A DNA stretch of 64,000 bases. It comes from Marinospirillum sp031581385. Lineage in GTDB: Bacteria > Pseudomonadota > Gammaproteobacteria > Pseudomonadales > Halomonadaceae. The position numbers and the translations under genes were made by a program. Positions 16,622 to 24,892 of this stretch are shown here, piece after piece. Below the pieces are notes generated by a model that had not been told where the DNA came from, ran no database searches, and saw only the letters and a list, made by a program, of their open reading frames with translations. Positions within the stretch are counted from its first letter, which is position 1, and each line of letters begins with the position of its first letter. The stretch spans positions 310,001 through 374,000 of the forward strand of contig NZ_CP085242.1 of assembly GCF_044810985.1 (NCBI RefSeq), written 5' to 3'.

Positions 16622-17348
16622 ATGAGTAAAAACACCAGCCATGACCAGAACTTCAAAAATCTGATCCTTGATTACCCACATCAGGCACTTGAATTTTTTG
16701 CCAAGGATGAAGCAGGCGATATAACAACTGATGTTCGTATTACCCCGATTCGTCAGGAACAACTTAAAGAGCGCCTGGGAGATCGTTTTCACGAACTGGA
16801 TGTTCCCCTGCTGGCAGAATGGCCTGATGGCCGCAAAGAAGCCCTGCTCTTTGTACTCGAAGAAGAAACAGACCCCAGGCGGTTTTCCATACATCGCCTG
16901 GCTCATTACACTCTGCACCTGAGTGAGCTCTTCGAAACCCAAAGGGTAGTACCCGTAGTGATTTTAAGGACTGCTGACACTCGAGCAAGACCCGGAAAAG
17001 CAACTAAAATATGTAGAGTTTGTCGATATCTATAGTGACTTCAGTGAAGAAGAAATGAAGCAATACCAGCAGCGTTATGCTCAGGAGGACAAAAACATGG
17101 CCGGATTCGCAGAACGATTTCGTAATGAGGGTATGCAACAGGGTATGCAGCAAGGTATGCAGCAAGGTATGCAGCAGGGCATGCAACAAGGTGAGGTAAC
17201 AGCCTTAAAAAAGCAGATTACATTGAAATTCGGTCAACTACCCACCTGGGCTGAAGAACAAATCAACACCGCCAGCCTTGAACAACTGGAAACCTGGATC
17301 GAACGCATCCTCACCGCAGAAAACCTCGAAAACCTACTTAACCAATAA
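16622..17348 (+). pseudogene. Rpn/PD-(D/E)XK nuclease-transposase family gene, internally deleted and frameshifted
   Basis: The two ends of one Rpn-family gene are joined with a +1 shift. The 5' part (ATG 16622, AGGAGG upstream) encodes the nuclease-like N-terminus: HDQNFKNLILDYPHQALEFF, AEWPDGRKEALLFVLEEETD and RLAHYTLHLSEL. It stays in frame to VVPVVILR, near 16970. From about 16968 the matching sequence is in another frame (GLLTLEQDPEKQLKYVEFVD) and continues to a DUF4351-like C-terminus ending at 17348. About 60 residues usually found between these parts are missing, so a deletion removed the core and broke the frame. Before the C-terminus lie five 12-bp repeats coding GMQQ. The gene is flanked by REPs and sits between the epimerase and flippase genes. 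Confidence 0.8.
17130..17189 (+). repeat. Five tandem 12-bp repeats coding GMQQ
   Basis: Five copies of GGTATGCAGCAA, or variants differing in one or two bases, run head to tail inside the Rpn-type pseudogene. They encode (Gly-Met-Gln-Gln)5. Copy number in such linker repeats is typically variable by slippage. Confidence 0.95.
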
Positions 17349-17355
17349 GCACCCC

Positions 17356-17413
17356 GTAGGAGCTCGCTCCGCGCGACAAATTTCAATGTGTAGGAGCGCA
17401 TTCCATGCGCGAT
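17356..17413. repeat. REP pair before the flippase gene
   Basis: A truncated direct GCTCGC unit at 17356-17376 has lost half its second stem arm (GCGCGAC instead of GCGAGCGAT). An intact GCGCAT-TCC-ATGCGC unit follows at 17390-17413, ending 8 bases before the ABC transporter start codon. These are the last REPs until 39077. Confidence 0.85.
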
Positions 17414-17421
17414 AACTCTTA

Positions 17422-19218
17422 ATGTTCCGAAGAATCAAAAAACTCTACCAACTCCTCACCAAAGAACAACGCCGTAAGCTTTTAGGCCTGCAAGTGCTGG
17501 TTGTGCTCATGGCCTTTGCTGAAGTGGCGGGTGTTGCTGCCATAGGCCCTTTTATGGCCGTAGTAGGGGATATGAGCCGTTTAGAAGGTGAAGGGACCCT
17601 GGCTCAGCTTTACACTGCAACTGGCTTTGAAACCCCACGCCAGTTTTTATTCTGGTTAGGTATTGTCGTACTTGTTGCGCTAGCTGGTGCAGCTGCTTTG
17701 TCCATGTATACCATCTGGCGCTTGTCTCTATATGCTCAACAGATAGGTGCAGAGCTATCAATTCGCCTCTATAAGCACTACATGCAACAATCCTGGTTAT
17801 TCCATGCTAGCGGTAGTAGCAGCCAGCTGACTAACCGCATTGCTCAAGAATGTGGCAGGATCACCAATCAGGTCATCCAACCCGTTATGCAGATGACTGC
17901 AAAAATGGCTCTGGCAATTGTAATGTCCATCGCAATTTTCATTTTCAACCCACTTGTTGCCCTTACCGGCCTGAGCATCTTTGCGGTGGCTTACTTCCTG
18001 CTGTTTAAAACAGTACGTAAGCGATTGGCGAAAAATGGGCAAACCATTTCCAGAACCAACCAACAGCGCTTCAAGCTGATGAACGAAGGCTTTGGTGGAA
18101 TTAAGGATACTCTGCTGCTAGGAAGACAGAACGATTTCAACCGCCGCTATGAACAAGCCAGTCGTGAGTTTGGCTTGGCACAAGGTGTAACCAAAGGGCT
18201 TTCTCAGACACCACGCTATCTCATGGAGCTTATAGCCTTTACAGCAGCTATTCTGCTAGTGCTCTATCTTCTTGCTGCCTATGATGGCAATCTTGGAAGT
18301 GTATTACCAATTCTTTCCATCTACGCCCTGGCTGGTTTTAAACTCCTTCCAGCCTTCCAGCAGATATATTCCAGCCTGGCCCAAGTGAAAGGCAATCTCG
18401 CCTCTTTCGACAGCCTGGAAAAAGATCTAGTTGACAGCCAAAATGCTTTCACTGGTGAACCCGCAAACCAGGCAGGCAAGCTGTCACCCAAAACTAGTAT
18501 CGCGCTGAACAACATCCATATCAGCTATCCAGGCAAAGAAGAAAAAGCCCTGAATGGTTTGAATATTGACATCCCAGTCAATCAAGTCATTGGTCTGGTC
18601 GGTGCTTCCGGTTCAGGAAAATCCACCGCCATTGATGTCTTGCTTGGACTTATTCAGCCCCAGCAAGGCCATTTGGAAGTGGATGGGAAAGCCCTGCAAG
18701 GTGATCAACTGCGCTCTTGGCAAAATAATGTTGGTTTTGTACCCCAGGCTATTTTTTTGGCCGATGCCAGCATCAAAGAGAATATCGCTTTTGGCATTCC
18801 TCCTGAAGAAATTGACCTAGATCGTATTCGAAAAGCCGCACAAATGGCTCACCTGGACGAATTGCTAGAACGTTTGTCAGATGGCCTTGAAACTCGAGTT
18901 GGTGAACGCGGTATCCAGCTTTCTGGTGGACAGCGTCAACGTATAGGCATTGCCAGAGCACTTTACGATGATGCTGAAGTGCTTGTATTGGATGAAGCTA
19001 CAAGCGCTCTGGACGGTATTACTGAAAAACTAGTCATGGATGCCATCCACGATTTTTCGGGCAAGAAAACTATCATCATGATTGCCCACCGCCTTGCAAC
19101 AGTAAAAGCCTGTAACTGTATCTATTTGCTTGAACACGGCAGAGTGGTCGATCAAGGCACTTACGAAGAACTCGTTAAGAAAAATGCAAACTTTCAGAAA
19201 ATGGCTGATCATGCGTAA
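17422..19218 (+). CDS. PglK/Wzk-like ABC-type oligosaccharide flippase
   Basis: A 598-aa half-transporter with a fused ATPase: six predicted membrane helices in residues about 20-310, then an ATP-binding domain. Walker A is GASGSGKST at 394-402, the signature LSGGQRQRIGIARAL, the Walker B segment VLVLDEATSALD and the H-loop IAHRL. The membrane domain resembles PglK, which flips undecaprenyl-diphosphate oligosaccharides (the MFRRIKKLYQLLT start and the segment FKLLPAFQQIYSSLAQVKGNL are typical). With no Wzx-like protein seen in the window, this is the best candidate for the O-unit flippase. An MsbA-type lipid A exporter is encoded separately at 47308, so that role is unlikely here. Confidence 0.85.
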   Translation: MFRRIKKLYQLLTKEQRRKLLGLQVLVVLMAFAEVAGVAAIGPFMAVVGDMSRLEGEGTLAQLYTATGFETPRQFLFWLGIVVLVALAGAAALSMYTIWRLSLYAQQIGAELSIRLYKHYMQQSWLFHASGSSSQLTNRIAQECGRITNQVIQPVMQMTAKMALAIVMSIAIFIFNPLVALTGLSIFAVAYFLLFKTVRKRLAKNGQTISRTNQQRFKLMNEGFGGIKDTLLLGRQNDFNRRYEQASREFGLAQGVTKGLSQTPRYLMELIAFTAAILLVLYLLAAYDGNLGSVLPILSIYALAGFKLLPAFQQIYSSLAQVKGNLASFDSLEKDLVDSQNAFTGEPANQAGKLSPKTSIALNNIHISYPGKEEKALNGLNIDIPVNQVIGLVGASGSGKSTAIDVLLGLIQPQQGHLEVDGKALQGDQLRSWQNNVGFVPQAIFLADASIKENIAFGIPPEEIDLDRIRKAAQMAHLDELLERLSDGLETRVGERGIQLSGGQRQRIGIARALYDDAEVLVLDEATSALDGITEKLVMDAIHDFSGKKTIIMIAHRLATVKACNCIYLLEHGRVVDQGTYEELVKKNANFQKMADHA

Positions 19219-19467
19219 TGGAAAAACAGAGATAAAGATTTGGTTGTTAATTCATAGATTCAACCATTAAGTGCAACACCTATTGTACCTAGAACTCATG
19301 AGAGCTCCCCGTAAAATACTTGAGTAGGGATCCGATAAAAGAAAACGCATGAAGACACTAGTAGCGGCGGAGCATACAGGTGGGTTAAAAGGCTACAATG
19401 TACACTAACGCCATCATGTGATTTAGTGATCCTTTTGTAAAAGACAGTTATTAAAACGACCTCGATT
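19219..19467. other. Gene-free AT-rich spacer after the flippase gene
   Basis: About 250 bases with no REP unit and no supported gene. Base composition drops here and stays AT-rich through the next gene, so this is the left edge of a compositionally distinct segment. I see no clear terminator or promoter. Confidence 0.6.
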
Positions 19468-19482
19468 GTGGAATGCTTTTCT

Positions 19483-21027
19483 ATGATCAAAACTAGTTTA
19501 ATAGAGTGGCATTATTTGAATAGCTATAATTTTATCATTAAGCAATATAAGAAAATTGTAAAAAAAATAGTAGCTCATAGTGTTTTTGTTTTCGAGAAGC
19601 TGGGTTTTCAAGCCATTATTTTCCGATTGTTTTCTAGATCCCGATACTACCCTTTTCTAGCAAATTTTATTGTTAATGAAGAGTCTTGTGAAATTTTGGT
19701 TAGGTTTGCTCGAGATGCAAATCAAAAAGCTGAAGTGTTTTGGATTTTAAGCAGATTTGATAGTTTTTTAGAAGCCTGTAAAACTAACCAAGATTTATTA
19801 TCTCCTATTAATAGAATTAGGTTTTTTTACCTACTTAAAGACTTTGATTCGTCTGATTATTTTTTAAAAAAAGAAAGCTTTGGGCGGCATATTAATGAAG
19901 CTTGTAAGCTTCATTTGTTGTTGCTTTTGTCGTTTCACCCGGAACTATTCGACCAAGAAATTAAAGTTATTAGAAAAATTGCAAACAATAATGACTTGGA
20001 AAAGATTAAGGAATACTATTACAAAGGGGATGTTAGAGGTGCTGAAATATATAGAATGAGTAGAAATGAAAGTTGTCATAATCAGCTGGTAAAGCTTGGT
20101 TGTTATAGTTCTAATATACTGCTCTCACACAACTATATTTTTAAAGGTTGTAAGATTTTATTTGTACCTGAACAAGGTATTGCTGATGAAGTTCGTTGGT
20201 CTCGTCTTTATAAATTTTTAGATTTTGATAATATAACGTTTGCATGTGATGAAAGGCTTGAGTTTTTTCTACAAAGATTTTTATCTAATGCAGCAGTGCT
20301 TCCATTCAAAAGCTTGTATAGTAACAGGTCTGATGTTGAGTTAACTATATCTGCTATTGAATCCTCCCGGTTTATTGGGTCAGTGTTTAATGAATTTGAT
20401 TTTGTTTTTACTAATTGTGCAATATTTTCTTTGCTAAATGATGAGGAACTTAAGACTGAAATGCTACCTTGGCTTAATGACGGTAGTGAATTTAATTTAG
20501 ATGGTAGTGATTCACGGAAAAAACGAGTCGGTATTGCCTGGGAATCAGCCACACGTAATCCAATGAGATCAGCTAGGTATGGCTTACCTCTTTCAGATAT
20601 TGCTCAAGTGGTTAAGGAGTATTCCAATAAAGTAGATTTTTACTCTCTTCAAGCTAAGGTCACTAGCAAAGAAAAGCATATTTGTGAAGAGATTGGAGTT
20701 AAAGAAATAAGAGGTGTGGACTTGTATAATGACTTTGTTGCATCTGCTGATTTCTACACGGAGCTTGATGCTGTTGTTGGAGTTTCGACACTAAATACTG
20801 AGCTTGCTGCTTCTGTTGGCCCTACCTTTTACCATGTTGCAATGTCACCTGATATCTTGTATATGAGAAGTGGAGCTCTTCATGAGGATAGTGATAAAAT
20901 AAGTTTAAGCTGTGACCAATTGGGTAACAATACTGTTACTGTTTTTCCGCTTTCCGGCTATGGCGTGAGTAGAAGCGAGGTGGCTCAGTCATGTTTTCGG
21001 TGTGCTTTGGATAAAATTCTTTCTTGA
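19483..21027 (+). CDS. Putative glycosyltransferase with helical N-terminus (GT9-like C-terminus)
   Basis: A 514-aa protein from the ATG at 19483 (another in-frame ATG is at 19468; neither has a good Shine-Dalgarno). Residues about 1-220 are helical and unrecognised. The C-terminal part resembles the second domain of TPR-linked or heptosyltransferase-like GT-B proteins: KKRVGIAWESATRNPMRSARYGLPLSDIAQV, then DFYSLQAKVTSKE, then LDAVVGVSTLNTELAASVG, which matches the usual VxSVDTAxAHLAGALG position. The gene is strongly AT-rich and stands out from both neighbours, suggesting transfer. It lies just before pseB in the surface-sugar cluster, so a role in adding or modifying a sugar is likely but unproven. 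Confidence 0.55.
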   Translation: MIKTSLIEWHYLNSYNFIIKQYKKIVKKIVAHSVFVFEKLGFQAIIFRLFSRSRYYPFLANFIVNEESCEILVRFARDANQKAEVFWILSRFDSFLEACKTNQDLLSPINRIRFFYLLKDFDSSDYFLKKESFGRHINEACKLHLLLLLSFHPELFDQEIKVIRKIANNNDLEKIKEYYYKGDVRGAEIYRMSRNESCHNQLVKLGCYSSNILLSHNYIFKGCKILFVPEQGIADEVRWSRLYKFLDFDNITFACDERLEFFLQRFLSNAAVLPFKSLYSNRSDVELTISAIESSRFIGSVFNEFDFVFTNCAIFSLLNDEELKTEMLPWLNDGSEFNLDGSDSRKKRVGIAWESATRNPMRSARYGLPLSDIAQVVKEYSNKVDFYSLQAKVTSKEKHICEEIGVKEIRGVDLYNDFVASADFYTELDAVVGVSTLNTELAASVGPTFYHVAMSPDILYMRSGALHEDSDKISLSCDQLGNNTVTVFPLSGYGVSRSEVAQSCFRCALDKILS

Positions 21028-21068
21028 GTTCAACTGATAGAAAAATTTAATAGGAATACGAGGTTTTA

Positions 21069-22067
21069 ATGTTTAATAATGTTTCAATATTAGTCACCGG
21101 CGGCACTGGCTCTTTCGGCCACACTTTTGTTCCTATGTTGTTGGAACGCTATAATCCCAAAAAAGTGATTATTTTTTCCCGTGATGAGATGAAGCAATGG
21201 GAAATGGCTAAGCTGTTTCAAGGAGATGAGCGGGTTCGCTTTTTTATCGGTGATGTTCGAGACCGAGAGCGTCTGTATCGCGCCTTGGATGGGGTGGATT
21301 TTGTTGTTCATGCTGCGGCCACCAAGATTGTGCCTACTGCCGAGTACAATCCATTTGAGTGCATAAAAACCAATGTAACGGGTGCAATGAATCTGGTTGA
21401 TGCCTGTATTGATAAAGGTGTTAAAAAGGTTGTTGCTCTTTCTACGGATAAGGCCAGCAGCCCCATTAACCTTTATGGTGCCACCAAGCTCACCTCTGAC
21501 AAGCTTTTTGTTGCTGGCAACCACTATGCAGGTCACAACGATACCCGTTTCTCTGTCGTACGTTACGGCAATGTTATGGGTTCGCGTGGTTCTGTTATTC
21601 CTTTCTTTATGTCCATCAAAGACAAGGGTGTTCTACCCATCACAGATGATCGCATGACGCGTTTTATGATTTCTCTGGAGGAAGGGGTAGAGCTGGTCTG
21701 GCATGCTTTTGAAGATATGGAAGGCGGTGAAATTTATGTCAAAAAAATTCCATCCATGAAAGTTACCGACTTGGCGCGTGTGATTGCGCCTGAAGCGAAA
21801 CAGGAAGTGGTAGGGATTCGTCCCGGTGAAAAGCTGCATGAACAGATGATCAGTGCAGAAGACGCCTACTATACCTACGAATATCCAGAGCACTTTAAGA
21901 TTCTTCCCCAGATCAATAACTGGGATAAAGATGCTAACCGCATCAAAGACGGCAAGAAAGTCCCTGAAGGCTTTGTCTATTCCAGCGACAATAACAGCGA
22001 ATGGATGAGCGACTCGGACCTACAAGCCTGGATTGAAGAAAACCGCAACAAGATCGGTGCGATTTAA
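21069..22067 (+). CDS. pseB: UDP-N-acetylglucosamine 4,6-dehydratase (inverting)
   Basis: First step of pseudaminic acid synthesis: UDP-GlcNAc to UDP-2-acetamido-2,6-dideoxy-beta-L-arabino-hexos-4-ulose. The 332-aa SDR has LVTGGTGSFG near the N-terminus, IIFSRDEMKQWEMAK (the PseB/FlaA1 signature), AAATKIVPTAEYNPFE, LSTDKASSPINLYGATK with the catalytic region, and RYGNVMGSRGSVIPFF. The C-terminus has the usual IRPGEKLHEQMI. pseC starts at the next base, so the genes are directly joined. It opens a complete pse gene set. Confidence 0.96.
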   Translation: MFNNVSILVTGGTGSFGHTFVPMLLERYNPKKVIIFSRDEMKQWEMAKLFQGDERVRFFIGDVRDRERLYRALDGVDFVVHAAATKIVPTAEYNPFECIKTNVTGAMNLVDACIDKGVKKVVALSTDKASSPINLYGATKLTSDKLFVAGNHYAGHNDTRFSVVRYGNVMGSRGSVIPFFMSIKDKGVLPITDDRMTRFMISLEEGVELVWHAFEDMEGGEIYVKKIPSMKVTDLARVIAPEAKQEVVGIRPGEKLHEQMISAEDAYYTYEYPEHFKILPQINNWDKDANRIKDGKKVPEGFVYSSDNNSEWMSDSDLQAWIEENRNKIGAI

Positions 22068-23234
22068 ATGATTCCCTACGGCAAACAAAGCATTAGCCAG
22101 CAGGATATTGATGCTGTCGTCGAGGTGTTGCAATCGGATTTCTTGACTCAGGGGCCGCAAGTCCCTGCCTTTGAAAAAGCCGTAGCTGATTACTGTGGTG
22201 CTGAACATGCCCTGGCTGTGAATAGTGCCACCAGTGCTTTGCATCTTGCTTGCCTGGCTTTAGGGCTGGAGCAGGGTGACTGGCTTTGGACAACTCCGAT
22301 TACTTTTGTAGCTTCTGCTAACTGTGGTTTGTATTGCGGCGCTCAAGTAGATTTTGTCGATATCGACCCTCATACCTACAACCTCTGCGCCCAGGCTTTG
22401 GAAACAAAACTACAGCAGGCAGAACAAGACAATCGCTTGCCCAAGGTGGTAGTGGCGGTTCACCTCTGTGGCCAGCCCTGTGATTTGCAGGCTATTCATG
22501 CTTTATCACAAAAATATGGCTTCAAAATCATTGAAGACGCTTCCCATGCCATAGGAGGCAAATACCAAGGTGAACCCATTGGTAACGGCCGCTACAGTGA
22601 CATCACGGTATTTAGCTTTCACCCGGTAAAAATCATTACCACCGCTGAAGGTGGAATGGCACTCACCAACTCGGCTGAACTGGCACAAAAGATGGATTTG
22701 CTACGCAGCCACGGCATTACCCGCAATCCTGAATTAATGACCCAGAAACCGGATGGCCCCTGGTACTACCAGCAGGTGGATCTGGGCTTCAATTATCGTA
22801 TGACCGAGTTACAGGCTGCTTTGGGGTTGAGCCAAATGCAAAGGCTGGATGAGTTTGTAGCTCGTCGCCACCAACTAGCTCAAGTTTACAATGAACAACT
22901 AGCTGACCTGCCCATTACCCTTCCCTGGCAACACCCGGACAGCTATTCCGGCCTACATCTTTATGTGATTCGCCTGCAACTGGATAAAATCGGCAAAAGC
23001 CATCGCCAGGTTTTTGAGGAGCTGCGTACCGCAGGGCTTGGAGTCAATCTGCACTATATACCCGTTCATACCCAGCCTTACTACCAGAACATGGGATTCA
23101 GGCAAGGCGATTTTCCTGAAGCTGAAGCCTACTATTCTGAAGCCATCAGCATTCCCATGTTTCATGGTATGAGCGCTGAACAACAGAAAGAGGTGGTCAA
23201 TACTTTGACTCAGGCTTTAGGTCATGGCTTTTAA
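22068..23234 (+). CDS. pseC: UDP-4-amino-4,6-dideoxy-N-acetyl-beta-L-altrosamine transaminase
   Basis: PLP aminotransferase making the 4-amino sugar from the PseB product. The 388-aa protein is of the DegT/DnrJ/EryC1 type: MIPYGKQSISQQDIDAV, NSATSALHLACLALG, EDASHAIGGKYQG, and the PLP lysine Lys188 in FSFHPVKIITTAEGG. LGFNYRMTELQAALG follows. It is immediately downstream of pseB. Its last 11 bases overlap the start of an inserted two-gene module that separates it from pseF. Confidence 0.96.
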   Translation: MIPYGKQSISQQDIDAVVEVLQSDFLTQGPQVPAFEKAVADYCGAEHALAVNSATSALHLACLALGLEQGDWLWTTPITFVASANCGLYCGAQVDFVDIDPHTYNLCAQALETKLQQAEQDNRLPKVVVAVHLCGQPCDLQAIHALSQKYGFKIIEDASHAIGGKYQGEPIGNGRYSDITVFSFHPVKIITTAEGGMALTNSAELAQKMDLLRSHGITRNPELMTQKPDGPWYYQQVDLGFNYRMTELQAALGLSQMQRLDEFVARRHQLAQVYNEQLADLPITLPWQHPDSYSGLHLYVIRLQLDKIGKSHRQVFEELRTAGLGVNLHYIPVHTQPYYQNMGFRQGDFPEAEAYYSEAISIPMFHGMSAEQQKEVVNTLTQALGHGF

Positions 23235-23652
23235 AAGAAGATCCAGCTTTAATCCCAAGCGCAGAATGCAAGCAGCTGATGAAGAGGTTGAATTCACCTT
23301 TTTTGCTGCTCGCTACGGCGGCAACCCGGAACATAAGCGCAATCCCGGTGACTTTAATTTAACACCGCCCTCAAACCCAAGGCCGCACAAGAGCCTATGT
23401 GATGATGCAGAAGTTTTTAGTCGGCAGCAGGCCGAAAATTTACTGCGATCGGGTATCGCGAAAGGCTGTATCAGCAATAAGTCATCAGCTTCGGGCTGGC
23501 CGCAAAATGTCTGGGCCGTTACAGAAAACGGTGTTCCACTTGAGGCACAATTAGAAAATCCTCAGCAAGGGGTCTATCATGGTTATCCCATGCCAGAGCA
23601 AGACCCCATGGCCAGTCAGATTCTAAGAGAATGGAGCCAACGCAATGCTTGA
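23224..23652 (+). CDS. Small protein of unknown function, first gene of a module inside the pse operon
   Basis: A 142-aa protein with a basic N-terminus (MAFKRRSSFNPKRRMQ) that does not belong to the pseudaminic acid pathway. The C-terminal third, QNVWAVTENGVPLEAQLEN then GVYHGYPMPEQDPM and REW, looks like a compact enzyme-like domain with conserved-type Trp, Glu, His and Tyr residues. I recall this pattern from small genes next to ImmA/IrrE-like genes but cannot name a family. There is no signal peptide. It overlaps pseC by 11 nt and the next gene by 8 nt, so it is translated with both. A toxin or effector role in a two-gene module is a guess from this pairing. Confidence 0.6.
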   Translation: MAFKRRSSFNPKRRMQAADEEVEFTFFAARYGGNPEHKRNPGDFNLTPPSNPRPHKSLCDDAEVFSRQQAENLLRSGIAKGCISNKSSASGWPQNVWAVTENGVPLEAQLENPQQGVYHGYPMPEQDPMASQILREWSQRNA

Positions 23653-24892
23653 TTTTCAAGTAAAGACAAAACGGCTCGATCAGTCAGCCTATCAAGCCTT
23701 ATCTCTGCTGATCAAAGGCCAAGCCGTTACTGAGCACTTTACTGATGAACAAGTGCAGGGCACGGAAATCATTGTTGACCCTCTGCCTTTGGCAGAATGG
23801 TTTGCTGCTAACTGGTGGCGCTTGCGTTGGGAGCCTGAGAAAGAAGGGCTTAATGCACAACAGCAGTTGGATTGGAACTTAAGCCATAAAATAGCCTCAG
23901 CAGCATCTGGCTTTATCTGGCCGGATATCACCTTGACCTCAGATGACTTGGTAATTCATTGCCTTGCACGACAAACTCAAGGGAATTTTTGTACGCTAAA
24001 GTTTACCCGCTCCTTATCAGAATGGTTGTCTGCAGCCCAGTTTGAAGCAGGTGTTGATGAATTTTTAAACCAGCAAGCCAAAGATCACCCGGTTTCGAAT
24101 CTTGCTACCTTATGGCAAGAGATTATTGAAGAGCGTCAAAATGAAGAAGCGACGCAGTGGCGTAAACTGGAAGCCAAATTAGGCTTTGACCCTGACGAAG
24201 CGCCAGAGGAACTGGTTGAAGGGCTTCAGAGCTACTATGGTATTTTCGGGCAGTCTTCAGTCGAAGAATTGAGCTGTGAAACCCAGCAACCTAAGTTACT
24301 GGACCTGGTGGCCGATTTAAAAATGGCTTTAAATAAAGCCAAGGAAACACTGAGCCCTGACCTGACTGGAATCGTTGGAGAGAAAGATCCACAAAATAGA
24401 CCAGGCGCAGCCCCCTGGCAGCAAGCAGCAGAAAAAGCCGCCAGCCTAAGAATTAAACTAGGCCTTCAAGCTGAACACTGCCTTGAAAATCCTTTGTTGC
24501 TTGATTATTTAGGCCTTAGTAAAGGCTTCATGGGCAGCGGCACATTTAAACAATTACCCAGCAGCGGGTTAAAAATCAACCCCGAAAAGGCACAGGTAAT
24601 ACTCAGCCATGGATGGGCGACCACACAGCGATTTACCCTGGCAAGACTCTTGGGTGACTTGATTTACACTCATTCCAGTGAAAGCAGTCAGCTGCTGAGC
24701 ATCACGCACAGCAAAACCAGTCGCCAAAAATTTCAACGAGCCTTCGCACAAGAATTACTTTGCCCCTATCAAGGTTTGGTTGAAGTCATGGATACCAGTA
24801 ACCCAACTGAAGAAAAGCTAGAAGCTGCCGCCAAACACTTTAATGTCTCACCTCTAGCAGTGGGTTACACCTTGGAGAACAAGCGGTCATGA
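23645..24892 (+). CDS. ImmA/IrrE-like protein with degenerate metallopeptidase motif
   Basis: A 415-aa protein. The N-terminal region carries PLPLAEWFAANWWRLRWEPE and ASGFIWPDITLTSDD, which I associate with a branch of large ImmA/IrrE-type proteins. The C-terminus has the matching FAQELLCPYQGLVEVM and EEKLEAAAKHFNVSPLAVGYTLEN. Where the zinc motif HExxH would fall, the sequence reads FTLARLLGDLIY, in place of the FTLAHELGHLL seen in active members. Both histidines and the Glu are gone, so peptidase activity is unlikely. It overlaps the preceding small gene by 8 nt and pseF by 4 nt (ATGA). It may be the regulatory or antidote partner of that gene. The family call is moderate; the role is open. 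Confidence 0.6.
   Translation: MLDFQVKTKRLDQSAYQALSLLIKGQAVTEHFTDEQVQGTEIIVDPLPLAEWFAANWWRLRWEPEKEGLNAQQQLDWNLSHKIASAASGFIWPDITLTSDDLVIHCLARQTQGNFCTLKFTRSLSEWLSAAQFEAGVDEFLNQQAKDHPVSNLATLWQEIIEERQNEEATQWRKLEAKLGFDPDEAPEELVEGLQSYYGIFGQSSVEELSCETQQPKLLDLVADLKMALNKAKETLSPDLTGIVGEKDPQNRPGAAPWQQAAEKAASLRIKLGLQAEHCLENPLLLDYLGLSKGFMGSGTFKQLPSSGLKINPEKAQVILSHGWATTQRFTLARLLGDLIYTHSSESSQLLSITHSKTSRQKFQRAFAQELLCPYQGLVEVMDTSNPTEEKLEAAAKHFNVSPLAVGYTLENKRS

Noticed and set aside
17130..17189. Evenly spaced short repeats that could suggest a CRISPR array
   Set aside because: The 12-bp units are contiguous without spacers and code GMQQ in frame; they are a tandem coding repeat.
19296..19490. 64-aa minus-strand frame in the spacer before the AT-rich gene
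   Set aside because: No domain, no start signal, and not coupled to any neighbour; treated as noise.
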